Position numbers and translations under genes: made by a program
In this document: piece after piece, positions 39,329 through 49,100 of the stretch
How positions within the stretch are numbered: position 1 is the stretch's first letter
How the letters are laid out: each line of letters starts with the position of its first letter
NCBI RefSeq assembly: GCF_900184225.1
Contig: NZ_FXWZ01000003.1
Coordinates: 809,684-873,683, forward strand
Length of the DNA stretch: 64,000 nucleotides
Source of the DNA: Brevibacterium ihuae
GTDB taxonomy: Bacteria > Actinomycetota > Actinomycetes > Actinomycetales > Brevibacteriaceae
Direction of reading: 5' to 3'
The notes under the pieces: model-generated
Databases searched by the model: none
Seen by the model: only the letters and a program-made list of their open reading frames with translations
Told to the model about the DNA's origin: nothing

Positions 39329-39853
39329 ATGGTCTCCGACACCCGCGCCCCGGACTCTTCCCCCGCTCGGCGGACCGGCATCCTCACCCGGTCCGACACC
39401 CGCCTCGGCGCCGGTCTCCGCATCGTCCTCCCGGCGATCTGGCTCGGCCTGCTCATCGGCATCTCCCTGCTCGAAGCGCCGCTGAAGTTCCAGGCCCCGG
39501 GCATCACCATCCCGCTCGGGCTCGGCATCGGCCGGCTCGTGTTCACCGCGATGAACATCGTCGAGGTCGTCCTCGCCCTCACCCTCCTGTGGGCGACCCT
39601 CCGCGCCGGCGTCGGGAGCGTGCAGCGCGGTCTGACCTGGGCGCTCACCGCCGTGCTGCTCCTCAAAGTCGCAGGCGTCCGGCCGCTCCTCAACCGGCGC
39701 ACGGACATGGTCCTCGCCGGGATCGACGACGGCGGCTCGTCCTGGCACTACCTCTACATCGCCGCCGACGGGCTCCTCATCGTCGGTCTCGTGGCGCTCC
39801 TCGTCGTCGCGGTGCGCGCCTCGGTGCGGCCCCACGGCGCACCGCTCGCCTGA
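39329..39853 (+). CDS. Four-helix membrane protein of unknown function
   Basis: A 174-residue protein with about four predicted membrane helices (VLPAIWLGLLIGISLLEAPL; VFTAMNIVEVVLALTLLWAT; LTWALTAVLLLKVAGV; LLIVGLVALLVVAV). The segment LEAPLKFQAPGITIPLGLGIGR, between helices 1 and 2, resembles a conserved stretch in DUF4149-like proteins, but I do not assign a role. A hydrophilic N-terminus of about 28 residues precedes helix 1. Its promoter faces that of the amidohydrolase. Confidence 0.8.
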   Translation: MVSDTRAPDSSPARRTGILTRSDTRLGAGLRIVLPAIWLGLLIGISLLEAPLKFQAPGITIPLGLGIGRLVFTAMNIVEVVLALTLLWATLRAGVGSVQRGLTWALTAVLLLKVAGVRPLLNRRTDMVLAGIDDGGSSWHYLYIAADGLLIVGLVALLVVAVRASVRPHGAPLA

Positions 39854-40375
39854 GCGCTGGCACGCGAGTGCCTGCAGACGGTCTCCGGAGCACCCGCAGC
39901 ACGCGGCCGAGCCGACGTCTCCACCTCGCCGACCCTGCAGCAGCACCGTCCAGGGGCCTCGCGGCCCAGTGCCGACCTCCGGCAGCGCAGCCCCGCAGCG
40001 ACCATCGACCACCATCTGCCGAGCGCGGTGCACAGCTCCTGCGTGGGCGCAGGCTCGACGACCTCGGGGACGCCGCGCCGGTCCCGACGGCCCGGCGAGC
40101 GCCCGCAGACTGTTGTGTCTCACGTCACAGAACGTCGACTGGACCACATCCGCTGAATTAGCTAACGTTTATCTCGCCAAATCATCTGAGGCAAGCCTGA
40201 CCTAAGCGCAGACATCGGGTCGGAACCGACCGGACGCCGAGGACGACAGCAGCCGCGCGCACGCCCGACCGGGCGGATCGCGGCCGCCACCGGCGCCCCG
40301 CCCTCAGCGGGCACCACCAGCAGCTCTCGGATCCGCACTCGGTGGGGATCCGAATGACACGAGGAGACCACTCCC
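39854..40375. other. 522-nt intergenic region before the siderophore ABC operon
   Basis: The first ~250 nt are G+C-rich with no coding signal. From about 40110 the A+T content rises, with TTAGCT and AATCAT hexamers that could form a promoter, then an iron box at 40187-40205. A leader of about 170 nt runs to the first gene; no known riboswitch is seen in it. Confidence 0.5.
40187..40205. promoter_or_regulatory. Candidate DtxR/IdeR iron box before the siderophore ABC operon
   Basis: TGAGGCAAGCCTGACCTAA matches the 19-bp DtxR consensus at 15 of 19 positions by eye, in the A+T-rich promoter zone of the ABC operon. Together with the site at 29926 this suggests one iron regulon. Confidence 0.68.
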
Positions 40376-41377
40376 ATGCGCACCACTTCCCGCCGCCTGC
40401 CGGCGGTGCTCGCGGCCTCGACCGCACTCGTCCTCGGCCTCAGCGCCTGCGGCGGTTCCGCCACCGGCGGCTCCGAGTACGACTCCGAGACCACCGCCGG
40501 ATCCACCACCGTGCAGGTCGAGGACAACAACGGCACCCAGGAGATCACCGTCCCGCCGAGCAGCGTCGTCGCGACCGACAACCGGACCTTCGAGACCCTC
40601 GAGTCGTGGGACATCGAGCTCAGCGCCGCCGCCCGCGCGCTCATGCCGGCCGAATCGGCCTACAAGGACAACGAGGACATCATCGACCTCGGCAACCACC
40701 GCGAGCCGAACCTCGAGGCCGTCGTCGCCGCCGAACCCGACCTCATCATCAACGGCCAGCGGTTCGCCCAGTACCACGAGGACTTCACCAAGCTCGCCCC
40801 CGAGGCCACGGTCCTCGAGCTCGAGCCCCGCGAGGGGGAGCCCTTCGACGAGGAGCTCAAGCGCCAGACCGAGGCGCTCGGCGTGATCTTCCAGCGCGAG
40901 GAGGACGCCCAGCAGCTCATCGACGACTTCGACGCCTCGATCGAGCGCGCCTCCGCCGCGTACGACGGCGAGGAGACGGTGATGGCGGTCATCACCTCCG
41001 GCGGCGAGATCAACTACGCGGCTCCCGTCAACGGCCGCACCCTCGGTCCGGTGTACGAGGTCCTCGGCCTCACCCCCGCGCTCACCACCGAGGACTCCTC
41101 GGACAACCACGAGGGCGACGACATCTCGGTCGAGGCGATCGCGGAGTCGAACCCGGACTGGATCCTCGTCATGGACCGCGACGCGGCCACGAGCGCGAAC
41201 ACCGGCGAGGAGTACACTCCCGCGGAGGAGCTCCTCAAGGAATCCGAGGCCCTCGGCGGCGTCGCCGCGGTGCAGGATGAGAACATCGTCTACATGCCGC
41301 AGGACACCTACATCAACGAGAGCATCCAGACCTACACCGAGTTCTTCAACTCGATCGCCGACCAGATGGAGGGCTGA
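40376..41377 (+). CDS. Siderophore ABC transporter, substrate-binding lipoprotein
   Basis: A 333-residue type III periplasmic-binding-type protein (FecB/CeuA group) that captures ferric siderophore outside the membrane. The signal peptide ends in a lipobox, LGLSAC with Cys25 lipidated. Domain blocks: STTVQVEDNNGTQEITVPPS, EPNLEAVVAAEPDLIINGQRF, and C-terminal DENIVYMPQDTYIN. The ATG has GAGGAG about 9 nt upstream. First gene of a four-gene operon with both permeases and the ATPase following closely. Confidence 0.94.
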   Translation: MRTTSRRLPAVLAASTALVLGLSACGGSATGGSEYDSETTAGSTTVQVEDNNGTQEITVPPSSVVATDNRTFETLESWDIELSAAARALMPAESAYKDNEDIIDLGNHREPNLEAVVAAEPDLIINGQRFAQYHEDFTKLAPEATVLELEPREGEPFDEELKRQTEALGVIFQREEDAQQLIDDFDASIERASAAYDGEETVMAVITSGGEINYAAPVNGRTLGPVYEVLGLTPALTTEDSSDNHEGDDISVEAIAESNPDWILVMDRDAATSANTGEEYTPAEELLKESEALGGVAAVQDENIVYMPQDTYINESIQTYTEFFNSIADQMEG

Positions 41378-41385
41378 GGCTCTCC

Positions 41386-42399
41386 GTGCCCGCGATCCGC
41401 ACACCCCGCACGCGTCCCTTGGGCGATCGGCCGACCGGCCGATCGCCCAAGGGGCGTCTGTTCACCTGGCCTCTCCTCCTGGGAGTGATCGGGACCGGCG
41501 CGCTCGTCGCGCTCTCCCTGTTCGTCGGCGTCTACGACATCTTCGGCGCCGAGGGCGGGGCGGAGATGTTCGCCATCACGCGGGTGCCGCGTACCATCGC
41601 GCTCGTGCTCGCGGGCGCGGCGATGGCGATGTGCGGACTCGTCATGCAGCTCATCACCCAGAACCGCTTCGTCGAGCCGACGACCACCGGCACCACGGAA
41701 TGGGCGGGACTCGGGCTTCTCCTCGTGATGATCGTCGCCCCGGAGTCCTCGCTGCTGACGAAGATGACCATCGCGGTGATCACCGCGTTCCTCGGCACCA
41801 TGGTCTTCTTCGCGTTCCTCCGCCGGGTGACGCTCAAGTCCTCGATCATCGTGCCGATCGTCGGCATGATGCTCGGTGCGGTGGTCGGGGCGATCTCGAC
41901 CTTCATCGCCCTCCAGACGAACATGCTCCAGAGCATGGGCGTGTGGTTCGCAGGCTCCTTCACCTCGGTGCTCCGCGGGCAGTACGAACCGCTGTGGGGC
42001 GTCGCGATCGTCGTCGTCATCGTGTTCATCGTCGCCGACCGCTTCACCGTCGCCGGCCTCGGCGAGGAGATCGCCGCCAACGTCGGCCTCAACTACAACC
42101 AGGTCGTGCTGCTCGGCACCGGGCTCATCGCCGCCGCGACGGGGATCGTCACCGTCGTCGTGGGCAACCTGCCGTTCCTCGGCCTCATCGTCCCCAACAT
42201 CGTGTCGATGTTCCGCGGGGACGACCTCCGCTCCAACCTGCCGTGGGTGTGCCTCCTCGGGATCTCCATCGTCACCGTGTGCGACATCATCGGCCGGACG
42301 ATCATCATGCCGTTCGAGGTTCCCGTGTCGCTCATCCTCGCCGGCGTCGGCGCGGTCGTCTTCATCGCCCTCCTCCTCAGGCAGCGTCGCCGTGCGTGA
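41386..42399 (+). CDS. Siderophore ABC transporter permease 1 (FecCD family)
   Basis: A 337-residue membrane protein with about nine helices of the FecCD/BtuC family. Diagnostic blocks: RVPRTIALVLAGAAMAMCGLVMQ near residue 65, NRFVEPTTTG, and GLGEEIAANVGLNYNQV near 225, followed by FLGLIVPNIVSMFRG, where the ATPase docks. The GTG start at 41386 is 9 nt after the binding-protein stop. Codons 11-23 are formed by a 38-bp perfect palindrome, so the real start could lie after it, but no better start with a ribosome-binding site exists before the first helix. Confidence 0.92.
   Translation: MPAIRTPRTRPLGDRPTGRSPKGRLFTWPLLLGVIGTGALVALSLFVGVYDIFGAEGGAEMFAITRVPRTIALVLAGAAMAMCGLVMQLITQNRFVEPTTTGTTEWAGLGLLLVMIVAPESSLLTKMTIAVITAFLGTMVFFAFLRRVTLKSSIIVPIVGMMLGAVVGAISTFIALQTNMLQSMGVWFAGSFTSVLRGQYEPLWGVAIVVVIVFIVADRFTVAGLGEEIAANVGLNYNQVVLLGTGLIAAATGIVTVVVGNLPFLGLIVPNIVSMFRGDDLRSNLPWVCLLGISIVTVCDIIGRTIIMPFEVPVSLILAGVGAVVFIALLLRQRRRA
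41416..41453. repeat. 38-bp perfect inverted repeat at the 5' end of the permease gene
   Basis: Two 18-bp arms (41416-41433 and 41436-41453, beginning CCCTTGGGCGATCGG) are perfect complements around a 2-nt loop. The hairpin begins about 40 nt after the binding-protein gene. It may limit or stabilise transcripts so that binding protein is made in excess over permease. Confidence 0.9.
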
Positions 42400-43663
42400 C
42401 CCGCAGCAGACCTCCGCGAACGACCCCGCACCGCACGGCACCGGCGGGGCCCCCGCCGGCGACCCCGGTCGCACGGTGACGACCGACGACAGCACGGCCG
42501 CGGTGCAGCCCGCGGACACCGCCATCCCGACGGGCGCGGCGGGGCGCCGGGCACGGCGCCGCACGACACCGGCCCTGCGCGACCCCGTCGACGGCCACTC
42601 GCTCGCCGGACGGGCGATCCACCGCCCCCTCGGCGGCTTCCGCCGGTCCCGCGGCACCCCGGGCCGCCATGCCGGTCCGCTCCCCACGACCCTGGCCCGC
42701 CGGCGCTACTGGATCGTGTTCGCGATCCTCGCCGTCCTCGCACTCGGCTCCGCCTTCGGAACGCTCGCCTGGGACAATCCCATGCCCGTGGGCTCCGAGG
42801 GCTTCTGGCTCATCGCAGAGCTGCGCGCCGTCAACCTCGCGGTCATCGCGATCGTGACGTTCTGCCAGGCCATCGCCACGGTGAGCTTCCAGACCGTGAC
42901 GAACAACCGGATCATCACCCCGTCGATCATGGGGTTCGAGTCCCTCTACCGCGTCGTGCAGACCGGCGCCGTGTTCCTGTTCGGCGCCGGCGGCGTGGTC
43001 ATGCTCACCGGGACCGCGCAGTTCCTCCTCCAGATCGTGCTCATGATCGTGTTCTCCGCACTGCTCTACGGCTGGCTGCTCACCGGCCGCTACGGCAACA
43101 TCCAGATCATGCTGCTCATCGGCATCATCCTCGGCGGCGGACTCGGAGCGCTCGCGACGTTCATGCAGCGGCTCCTCACCCCGAGCGAGTTCGACCTCCT
43201 CACCGCTCGCCTCATCGGTTCGATCGCGAACGCCGACGTCACCTACCTCTGGATCGCGGCTCCGCTCGCCGGGGTGGCCGGAGGCCTGCTGTGGTGGGGG
43301 TCGACCCGCCTCAACGTGCTCGCGCTCGGCCGCGAGACCGCGATCAACCTCGGGGTCGACCACCGTCGGCAGACGCTCGTCGTGCTCCTGCTCGTGTCGA
43401 TCCTCATGGCGGTGTCGACCGCGCTCGTCGGGCCGATGACCTTCCTCGGCTTCCTCGTCGCGATGATCTCCTACCAGCTCGCCGACACCCACGACCACCG
43501 CTACATCTTCCCGATGTCGTGGCTCGTCGGCTTCGTCGTGCTCGCCGGTTCCCATTTCGTGCTCAAGAACATCTTCTACGCCCAGGGCTCGGTCGGAATC
43601 ATCATCGAGGTCGTCGGCGGCACGTTCTTCCTCGTCTACATCCTCAGAAAGGGCCGCCTGTGA
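42392..43663 (+). CDS. Siderophore ABC transporter permease 2 (FecCD family)
   Basis: A 423-residue second FecCD-type permease forming a heterodimer with permease 1. About nine helices begin at residue ~106 (YWIVFAILAVLALGSAFG). Blocks: VNLAVIAIVTFCQAIATVSFQ, NNRIITPSIMGFESLYR, GRETAINLGVDHRRQ and GPMTFLGFLVAMISYQL. The first ~105 residues are a hydrophilic Pro/Ala/Arg-rich extension not normal for the family. The GTG at 42392 overlaps the upstream stop by 8 nt; no other start with a good ribosome-binding site gives a shorter protein, so the extension may be real. Confidence 0.9.
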   Translation: MRDPQQTSANDPAPHGTGGAPAGDPGRTVTTDDSTAAVQPADTAIPTGAAGRRARRRTTPALRDPVDGHSLAGRAIHRPLGGFRRSRGTPGRHAGPLPTTLARRRYWIVFAILAVLALGSAFGTLAWDNPMPVGSEGFWLIAELRAVNLAVIAIVTFCQAIATVSFQTVTNNRIITPSIMGFESLYRVVQTGAVFLFGAGGVVMLTGTAQFLLQIVLMIVFSALLYGWLLTGRYGNIQIMLLIGIILGGGLGALATFMQRLLTPSEFDLLTARLIGSIANADVTYLWIAAPLAGVAGGLLWWGSTRLNVLALGRETAINLGVDHRRQTLVVLLLVSILMAVSTALVGPMTFLGFLVAMISYQLADTHDHRYIFPMSWLVGFVVLAGSHFVLKNIFYAQGSVGIIIEVVGGTFFLVYILRKGRL

Positions 43664-44415
43664 TCTCCCTCGAATCGGTGACGAAGAACTACACCTCCGA
43701 GGTCGCGATCGGCCCGGTCGACCTCGAGATCCCCGACAGCGGCGTCACCGCGCTCGTCGGGCCGAACGGCGCCGGCAAGTCGACCCTGCTCACGATGATC
43801 GGTCGCCTCATGGGGATGGACGAGGGCACGATCGAGATCGCCGGGTACGACATCGCGACCACGAAGTCGCGCGACCTCGCGAAGATCGTCTCGATCCTCC
43901 GGCAGGAGAACCACTTCGTCACCCGCCTCACCGTCCGCCAGCTCGTCGGATTCGGCCGGTTCCCGCACTCGCAGGGGCGCCTCAACCGCAACGACGAGGA
44001 CGTCATCAGCCGGTCGATCGACTTCCTCGGCCTCACCGAGCTCGAGGGGCGCTATCTCGACGAGCTGTCCGGCGGCCAGCGGCAGCGCGCCTACGTCGCG
44101 ATGGTCCTCGCCCAGGACACCGACTACGTCCTCCTCGACGAGCCGCTGAACAACCTCGACATGCGCCATTCGGTGCAGATGATGCAGCACCTGCGGCGCG
44201 CGGCGGTCGAGCTCGGGCGCACGGTCGTCATCGTCCTCCACGACATCAACTTCGCCGGTCACTACGCGGACCGGATCTGCGCGGTCAAGGACGGCAAGGT
44301 CGTGACGATGGGCACCCCGGAGGAGATCATGCGCGACGAGGTGCTGTCGCACGTGTTCGACACCGACGTCACGGTCGTCGACGGGCCCCGCGGGCGCCTG
44401 GCCGTGTACTACTGA
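43660..44415 (+). CDS. Siderophore ABC transporter ATP-binding protein
   Basis: A 251-residue ABC ATPase of the FecE/CeuD group driving ferric-siderophore import. Walker A GPNGAGKSTLL near residue 35, Q-loop RQENHFVTRLTVRQLV near 83, signature LSGGQRQRAYVAM near 137, Walker B VLLDEPLNNLD near 160, H-loop VIVLHDINFAGHYADRI near 192. The GTG overlaps the previous stop (GTGA) with AGAAAGGG upstream, so the operon is tightly coupled. It overlaps the convergent inositol-phosphatase gene by 7 nt, so no terminator fits between them. Confidence 0.96.
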   Translation: MISLESVTKNYTSEVAIGPVDLEIPDSGVTALVGPNGAGKSTLLTMIGRLMGMDEGTIEIAGYDIATTKSRDLAKIVSILRQENHFVTRLTVRQLVGFGRFPHSQGRLNRNDEDVISRSIDFLGLTELEGRYLDELSGGQRQRAYVAMVLAQDTDYVLLDEPLNNLDMRHSVQMMQHLRRAAVELGRTVVIVLHDINFAGHYADRICAVKDGKVVTMGTPEEIMRDEVLSHVFDTDVTVVDGPRGRLAVYY

Positions 44416-45374
44416 TCGGCCCCGGGCACCCCTGACCCCTCGTCGGCGCCCCAGCGCTCGCGGATGAAGGCGAAGCGCTCCGGGGTGTCGGCTGCGATGC
44501 ACAGCTTCTCCTCGCCGTGCGGGCGCTGCACGGTGAGCCCCGCCTCCTCGGCGACGACGGCACCCCCGGCCCAGTCGTAGACGTTGATGCCGTACTCGCA
44601 GTAGGCGTTGACCCGGCCCTCCGCGGCATAGCAGAGGTCGACGGCGGCTGAGCCGGCGCGACGGATGTCGTCGAAGCCCTCCATGAGCCGCCCGAGGGCC
44701 GCGAGCTGCACCGCGCGCCGCTCCGGCGAGTAGCTGAAGCCGGTGGCGAGCACGCGCCCGCGCCTGCCCTCCGGGGTCCCCGACAGCCGGGAGCACTCGA
44801 CGTCCTCGGTCGCGAGGAGGGGGTTGCGCACGCTCGTTCCCTCCGGAACCCTGCCGGGAAGGGCGGAGGTCCGCCACGCGCCTCCGCCGGCGCGTGCGAA
44901 CCACACCGCGCGCAGGGCGGGCGCAGCGACGAGGCCGACCACCCAGTCCCCGGTCTCCGGATCGCGACCGCCGATCGAGAAGCAGTGCTGCTCGATGCCG
45001 CGGACGTAGTTCACGGTGCCGTCGATGGGGTCGACGTGCCACTCGATCGGGTGCGTCGCATGCGCGCCGGAGCCGCCTGCGAGGAGCAGCGCAGCGATCT
45101 CATCGCCCTCGTCGGGCAGCTCGCCGAGTGCCCGGGCGCTCGATCCCTCCTCCCCGATCATGATGTCGTGGGGACGGGCGGTGCGCAGATAGCCGGCGAC
45201 GAGCGACTCGATCTCCGCATCGGCGACCGTGACGAGATCGTTGGGATCGTCCTTGGCGTCGACCGCCGCAGCATCGAGGCGCCCGCGCCAGGAGGTCATG
45301 CGGGTCGTGGCGATGAGGGCGGCGTCGCGCGCGGTGACGAGGAGCGGGTCGGAGAGGAACGTCTCGGAGTTCAC
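44409..45374 (-). CDS. Inositol monophosphatase family protein
   Basis: A 321-residue Mg-dependent phosphatase. Motif 1 is the WHVDPIDGTVNYVRGIEQHC block near residue 112, a Glu motif IGEEGSS lies near 73, and motif 2 is VYDWAGGAVVAEEAG near 262; these supply the three metal sites. The protein is about 50 residues longer than simple inositol monophosphatases because of inserts around residues 75-95 and 160-190. Substrate could be inositol phosphate, histidinol phosphate or PAP; no context decides. The GTG lies 6 nt after TAGGCT on the minus strand. Confidence 0.92.
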   Translation of the reverse strand: MNSETFLSDPLLVTARDAALIATTRMTSWRGRLDAAAVDAKDDPNDLVTVADAEIESLVAGYLRTARPHDIMIGEEGSSARALGELPDEGDEIAALLLAGGSGAHATHPIEWHVDPIDGTVNYVRGIEQHCFSIGGRDPETGDWVVGLVAAPALRAVWFARAGGGAWRTSALPGRVPEGTSVRNPLLATEDVECSRLSGTPEGRRGRVLATGFSYSPERRAVQLAALGRLMEGFDDIRRAGSAAVDLCYAAEGRVNAYCEYGINVYDWAGGAVVAEEAGLTVQRPHGEEKLCIAADTPERFAFIRERWGADEGSGVPGADQ

Positions 45375-45380
45375 CCTGCG

Positions 45381-45386
45381 AGCCTA
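45381..45386 (-). promoter_or_regulatory. -10 box (TAGGCT) of a leaderless promoter
   Basis: Read on the minus strand, TAGGCT ends 6 nt before the GTG at 45374. Confidence 0.6.
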
Positions 45387-45474
45387 GCGGAGCACGGTGA
45401 CCGCAGGGAGGGCCCGGGGCCGGAGCGCAGCGCCCCGGGGCCAGTGCGCGGCGCCGGCGATCCGGCGGGGCGTC

Positions 45475-45801
45475 TCAGGTGACGGGGCTCGACGGGCCCT
45501 GTTCGGGCGCGGAGGCGGACGGTGCGGCCTGCGAGCTGATCGCGGCGATGTCCCCGGCCACTCCGAAGCTGCCGGAGCGATTCGCGTCGGATTCGCGATG
45601 ACGACGGACGATCTCCTGGACGGCCTGGGAGGAGGTGCCGGCGGCCTCGGCGATCGCCGAATAGGTGACGCCCTCTTCACGCGCACGGAGGATGGCGGCG
45701 ACGTAGTTCGCGTTCACGCGGCTGCGCTGGCGCGCGACCCTGCGGACGGCGCTGACGAGCACCTTCTGCTCGGCGGACAGCTGACGTGCGCGACGTGACA
45801 T
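45475..45801 (-). CDS. Small helix-turn-helix protein
   Basis: A 108-residue protein. Residues ~35-68 contain a helix-turn-helix: AAILRAREEGVTYSAIAEAAGTSSQAVQEIVRRH, of the type found in sigma-region-4-like and Hin-like DNA-binding proteins. The N-terminus is basic (MSRRARQLSAEQK) and the last 35 residues are low-complexity Ala/Ser/Pro. It probably binds DNA; target unknown. GAGG lies about 10 nt before the ATG. The upstream gap to the FAD/Fe-S gene is A+T-rich, so it could act on that promoter, but this is a guess. Confidence 0.75.
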   Translation of the reverse strand: MSRRARQLSAEQKVLVSAVRRVARQRSRVNANYVAAILRAREEGVTYSAIAEAAGTSSQAVQEIVRRHRESDANRSGSFGVAGDIAAISSQAAPSASAPEQGPSSPVT

Positions 45802-46159
45802 GTACTTCTACCTCAGACCCACTCGATTCGGTGTGTGGTCGTCGAGTCACACCACTTACAGGACGTTCCGCTGCGGCGACGTTCCGTCGGGACGGCACAG
45901 CTGGATCGATGGACAGCACCGCTCTACGCCGGAGATGAGCACACGTGACGGGATTCACCGCCGTCGCGAGCATGCCAACTGTATCGCGACTCGGCGCATT
46001 TTTCATCTTGTCAAGTCGACCTGGCAATTTTTACGCTATCATACGGCCACTCGGCCGACAAGGCTCCTTGCGCAGCTGTGAGCAGGTTGCCAGGGAGGTC
46101 CCGAAAAGTGGGATCGTGCCCGGCGACGGGTCCGGGCGACGACCGCCGCACCGCCGGTC
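45802..46159. other. 358-nt A+T-richer intergenic region
   Basis: Divergent gap between the HTH protein and the FAD/Fe-S dehydrogenase. It is markedly A+T-richer than the surroundings from 45990 to 46060 and contains one good promoter facing right. No gene seen. Confidence 0.5.
46008..46037 (+). promoter_or_regulatory. Promoter with -35 and -10 boxes
   Basis: TTGTCA (46008-46013), 18-bp A+T-rich spacer, then TACGCT (46032-46037): a conventional sigma-70-type promoter facing the FAD/Fe-S dehydrogenase gene. Confidence 0.6.
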
Positions 46160-49100
46160 ATGTGCGAGCACTCGGACCCCTCCGCCGATGGCGGACCGCC
46201 GAGCCACGGTTCACAATGGGTCCATGGAACCGGTCATCGCCCCGCCCCCGACTTCCCCGCCCCGCAGCCCGACCGCGTCGCGGAGGTCGCCGCGGCGCTC
46301 GACCGGGCGGGGGTGCGCGACGTCACCGTCGACCCCGCCCAGCTCGCCGCGTACTCGTCGGACGGCTCGCTGTTCAGGGTGGTGCCGACGGCCGTCGCAT
46401 TCCCCCGCGACGAGGCCGAGGTCGCCGCGGTCCTCGCCGTCGCCCGCGCGCTCGCGGTGCCCGTGACCTCGCGCGGGGCCGGGACGACGCTCGCCGGCAA
46501 CGCGATCGGTCCCGGCATCGTCCTCGACTTCTCCCGGCACATGAACGCCGTGCGCGAGGTGCTGCCGGAGGAGCGCGCGGCCTGGGTGGAGCCCGGGGTC
46601 GTCCATGCCGCGCTCCAGGCTCGGGCGCGGGCCCACGGCCTGCGGTTCGGCCCCGACCCCTCGACGCACACCCGGTGCACGGTCGGCGGGATGATCGGCA
46701 ACAACGCCTGCGGACCGCGCGCCATGGGGTACGGCCGCACGGTCGACAACGTGCTCGCGCTGCGGGTCATGCTCGTCGACGGCACGATCGTCGACCTCGA
46801 CGGCGAGGACGACGCCGCGCACTTCCCCCGTCTGCACGCGCTCGTCGGCGAGCACCTCGGCACGATCCGCACCGAGCTCGGCCACTTCTCCCGCCAGGTG
46901 TCCGGCTATGCGCTCGAGAACCTGCTGCCGGAGCACGGCTTCGATCTGCGCCGGGCCTTCGTCGGCTCGGAGGGCACGTGGGGAGTCGTCCTCGCGGCGA
47001 AGGTCCGCCTCGTGGCCGACCCCGAGCACGTCACCACCGTGGTCCTCGGCTACCCGGACATGCCCGCGGCCGCCGACGACGTCCCCGTGCTCCGCAGCTT
47101 CCCCGTCACCGCGTGCGAGGGCATGGACCGGCGGATGGTCGACCGCCTCATCGAGACCAAGGGGCCCGGAGCGGTCCCGCCGATGCCCGAGGGCGACGGC
47201 TGGATGATCATCGAGCTGGCCGCCGACGACGCCGACACCCTCGCCGAGCAGGCGCGCGCACTCGTCGCCGCCTCGGCGGCCGGGGACTCGATGATTCTCG
47301 GGCTCGGCGATTCCGAACCGATCTGGAAGATCCGCGCCGACGGCGCCGGCCTCGTCTCGCGCACCCCGGACGGCCGCGATGCCCACGCCGGCTGGGAGGA
47401 TTCGGCGGTCCCGCCGGAGAAGCTGGGCGACTACCTCCGGGATCTCATGGCCCTGCTCGAGGAGCACGGGCTGTGGGCACTGCCCTACGGGCACTTCGGC
47501 GACGGCTGCCTGCACATGCGGGTCGACTTCCCGCTCGATGCCGACGGCGGACGGCAGGTCATGCGCGACTTCATGGTCGCCGCCGCCGACCTCGTCGCCC
47601 GGTACGGCGGCTCGGTCTCCGGCGAGCACGGGGACGGCCGCGCCCGGAGCGAGCTCCTGCCGCGCATGTACCCCCCCGCCGCGATCGCGCTGTTCGCGCG
47701 GGTCAAGCACCTGTTCGACCCGCAGAACCTCCTCAACCCCGGGATCATGGTCGATCCGGATCCGCTCGACGCCGGCATCCGCATCGCCCTCACCCGACCC
47801 GGCGACCTGCTGCCGATCCGGCCGGCCGGTTTCGGATACGGGTTCGCCGACGACGGCGGCGACTTCGGCACCGCCGTCCACCGCTGCACCGGGGTGGGCA
47901 AGTGCCGCGCCGACTCCGCGGCGACCGGTGGGGTCATGTGCCCGTCCTACCAGGCCACCCGCGACGAGCTCCACTCCACCCGGGGCCGCGCCCGGGTGCT
48001 CCAGGAGATGGTGTCCGGGGACCTCGTCGACGCCGACTGGCGCGCCCCCGAGGTCCACGAGGCGCTCGACCTGTGCCTGAGCTGCAAAGCCTGCGACTCC
48101 GAGTGCCCGACAGGCACCGACATGGCCGCCTACAAGGCCGAGGTCCTCCACCAGTCCTACCGGGGCCGGCTCCGGCCGATGGACCACTACGTGCTCGGCT
48201 GGCTGCCGTGGCTGTCGCGCGCCGCTGCGCCGCTCGCCCCGCTCGCGAACCTCGCGGAGCGACTGCCGGTGCTCGGCGGGCTCGCCAAGCGCGCCGCGCG
48301 CATCGATGTCCGCCGTCGGATCCCCGCGTTGACCCGCACAACGTTCGGCCGGTGGTTCGAGCGGCGTGCGGACGCCGCGGGGGTGCTCTCGGCCGGCGAG
48401 CGGGCCGGGGGTACCCTCGCCGGGGCCTCGGGCGCCGGCGAGGAGCGGAGCACCTCGGGCACCTCGGGCACTGCGGGACGAGCGCGGACCCGTGAGGTCG
48501 TGCTGTTCGCCGACACCTGGTCGAACTTCTTCGCCCCCCGGGTGCTCCGCGACGCCGTCCGCGTCCTCCTCGACGCCGGGGTCGACGTGCGCGTCATCCC
48601 GAGCACCGAGTGCTGCGGCCTGACGTGGATCTCCACCGGTCAGCTCGACCTCGCGAAACGGGTCATGGGGCAGGCGATCGAGGCCCTCGACGCGACCGGC
48701 GACGTGCCGATCATCGGTGTCGAGCCCTCGTGCACCGCGACCCTGCGCGACGAGACCGGCAAGCTCCTCGGGACGGAAGCCGCCGCCCGGGTGGCCGCGC
48801 GCACGCGCACGCTCGCCGAGTTCCTCCTCGACATCGGCTACGCGGTCCCCGATCTCTCCGATCTCACCGCCGTCGTCCAGCCCCACTGCCACCACTCCGC
48901 GGTCATGGGATACGCCGCCGACCGCGAGCTCCTCGCCCGCACCGGGATCGGCACCACGGTGCTCGGCGGGTGCTGCGGGCTCGCGGGCAACTTCGGCGTC
49001 GTCGAGGGTCACTACGAGACCTCCGAGGCGGTCGGCGAGCTCGCGCTGCTGCCTGCGATGCGGAACGCACCCGACGATGCGATCGTGCTCGCCGACGGCT

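Noticed and set aside
45800..46081. 93-codon plus-strand open frame in the A+T-rich gap
   Set aside because: No homology, no ribosome-binding site, atypical composition, and it runs over the promoter at 46008-46037.
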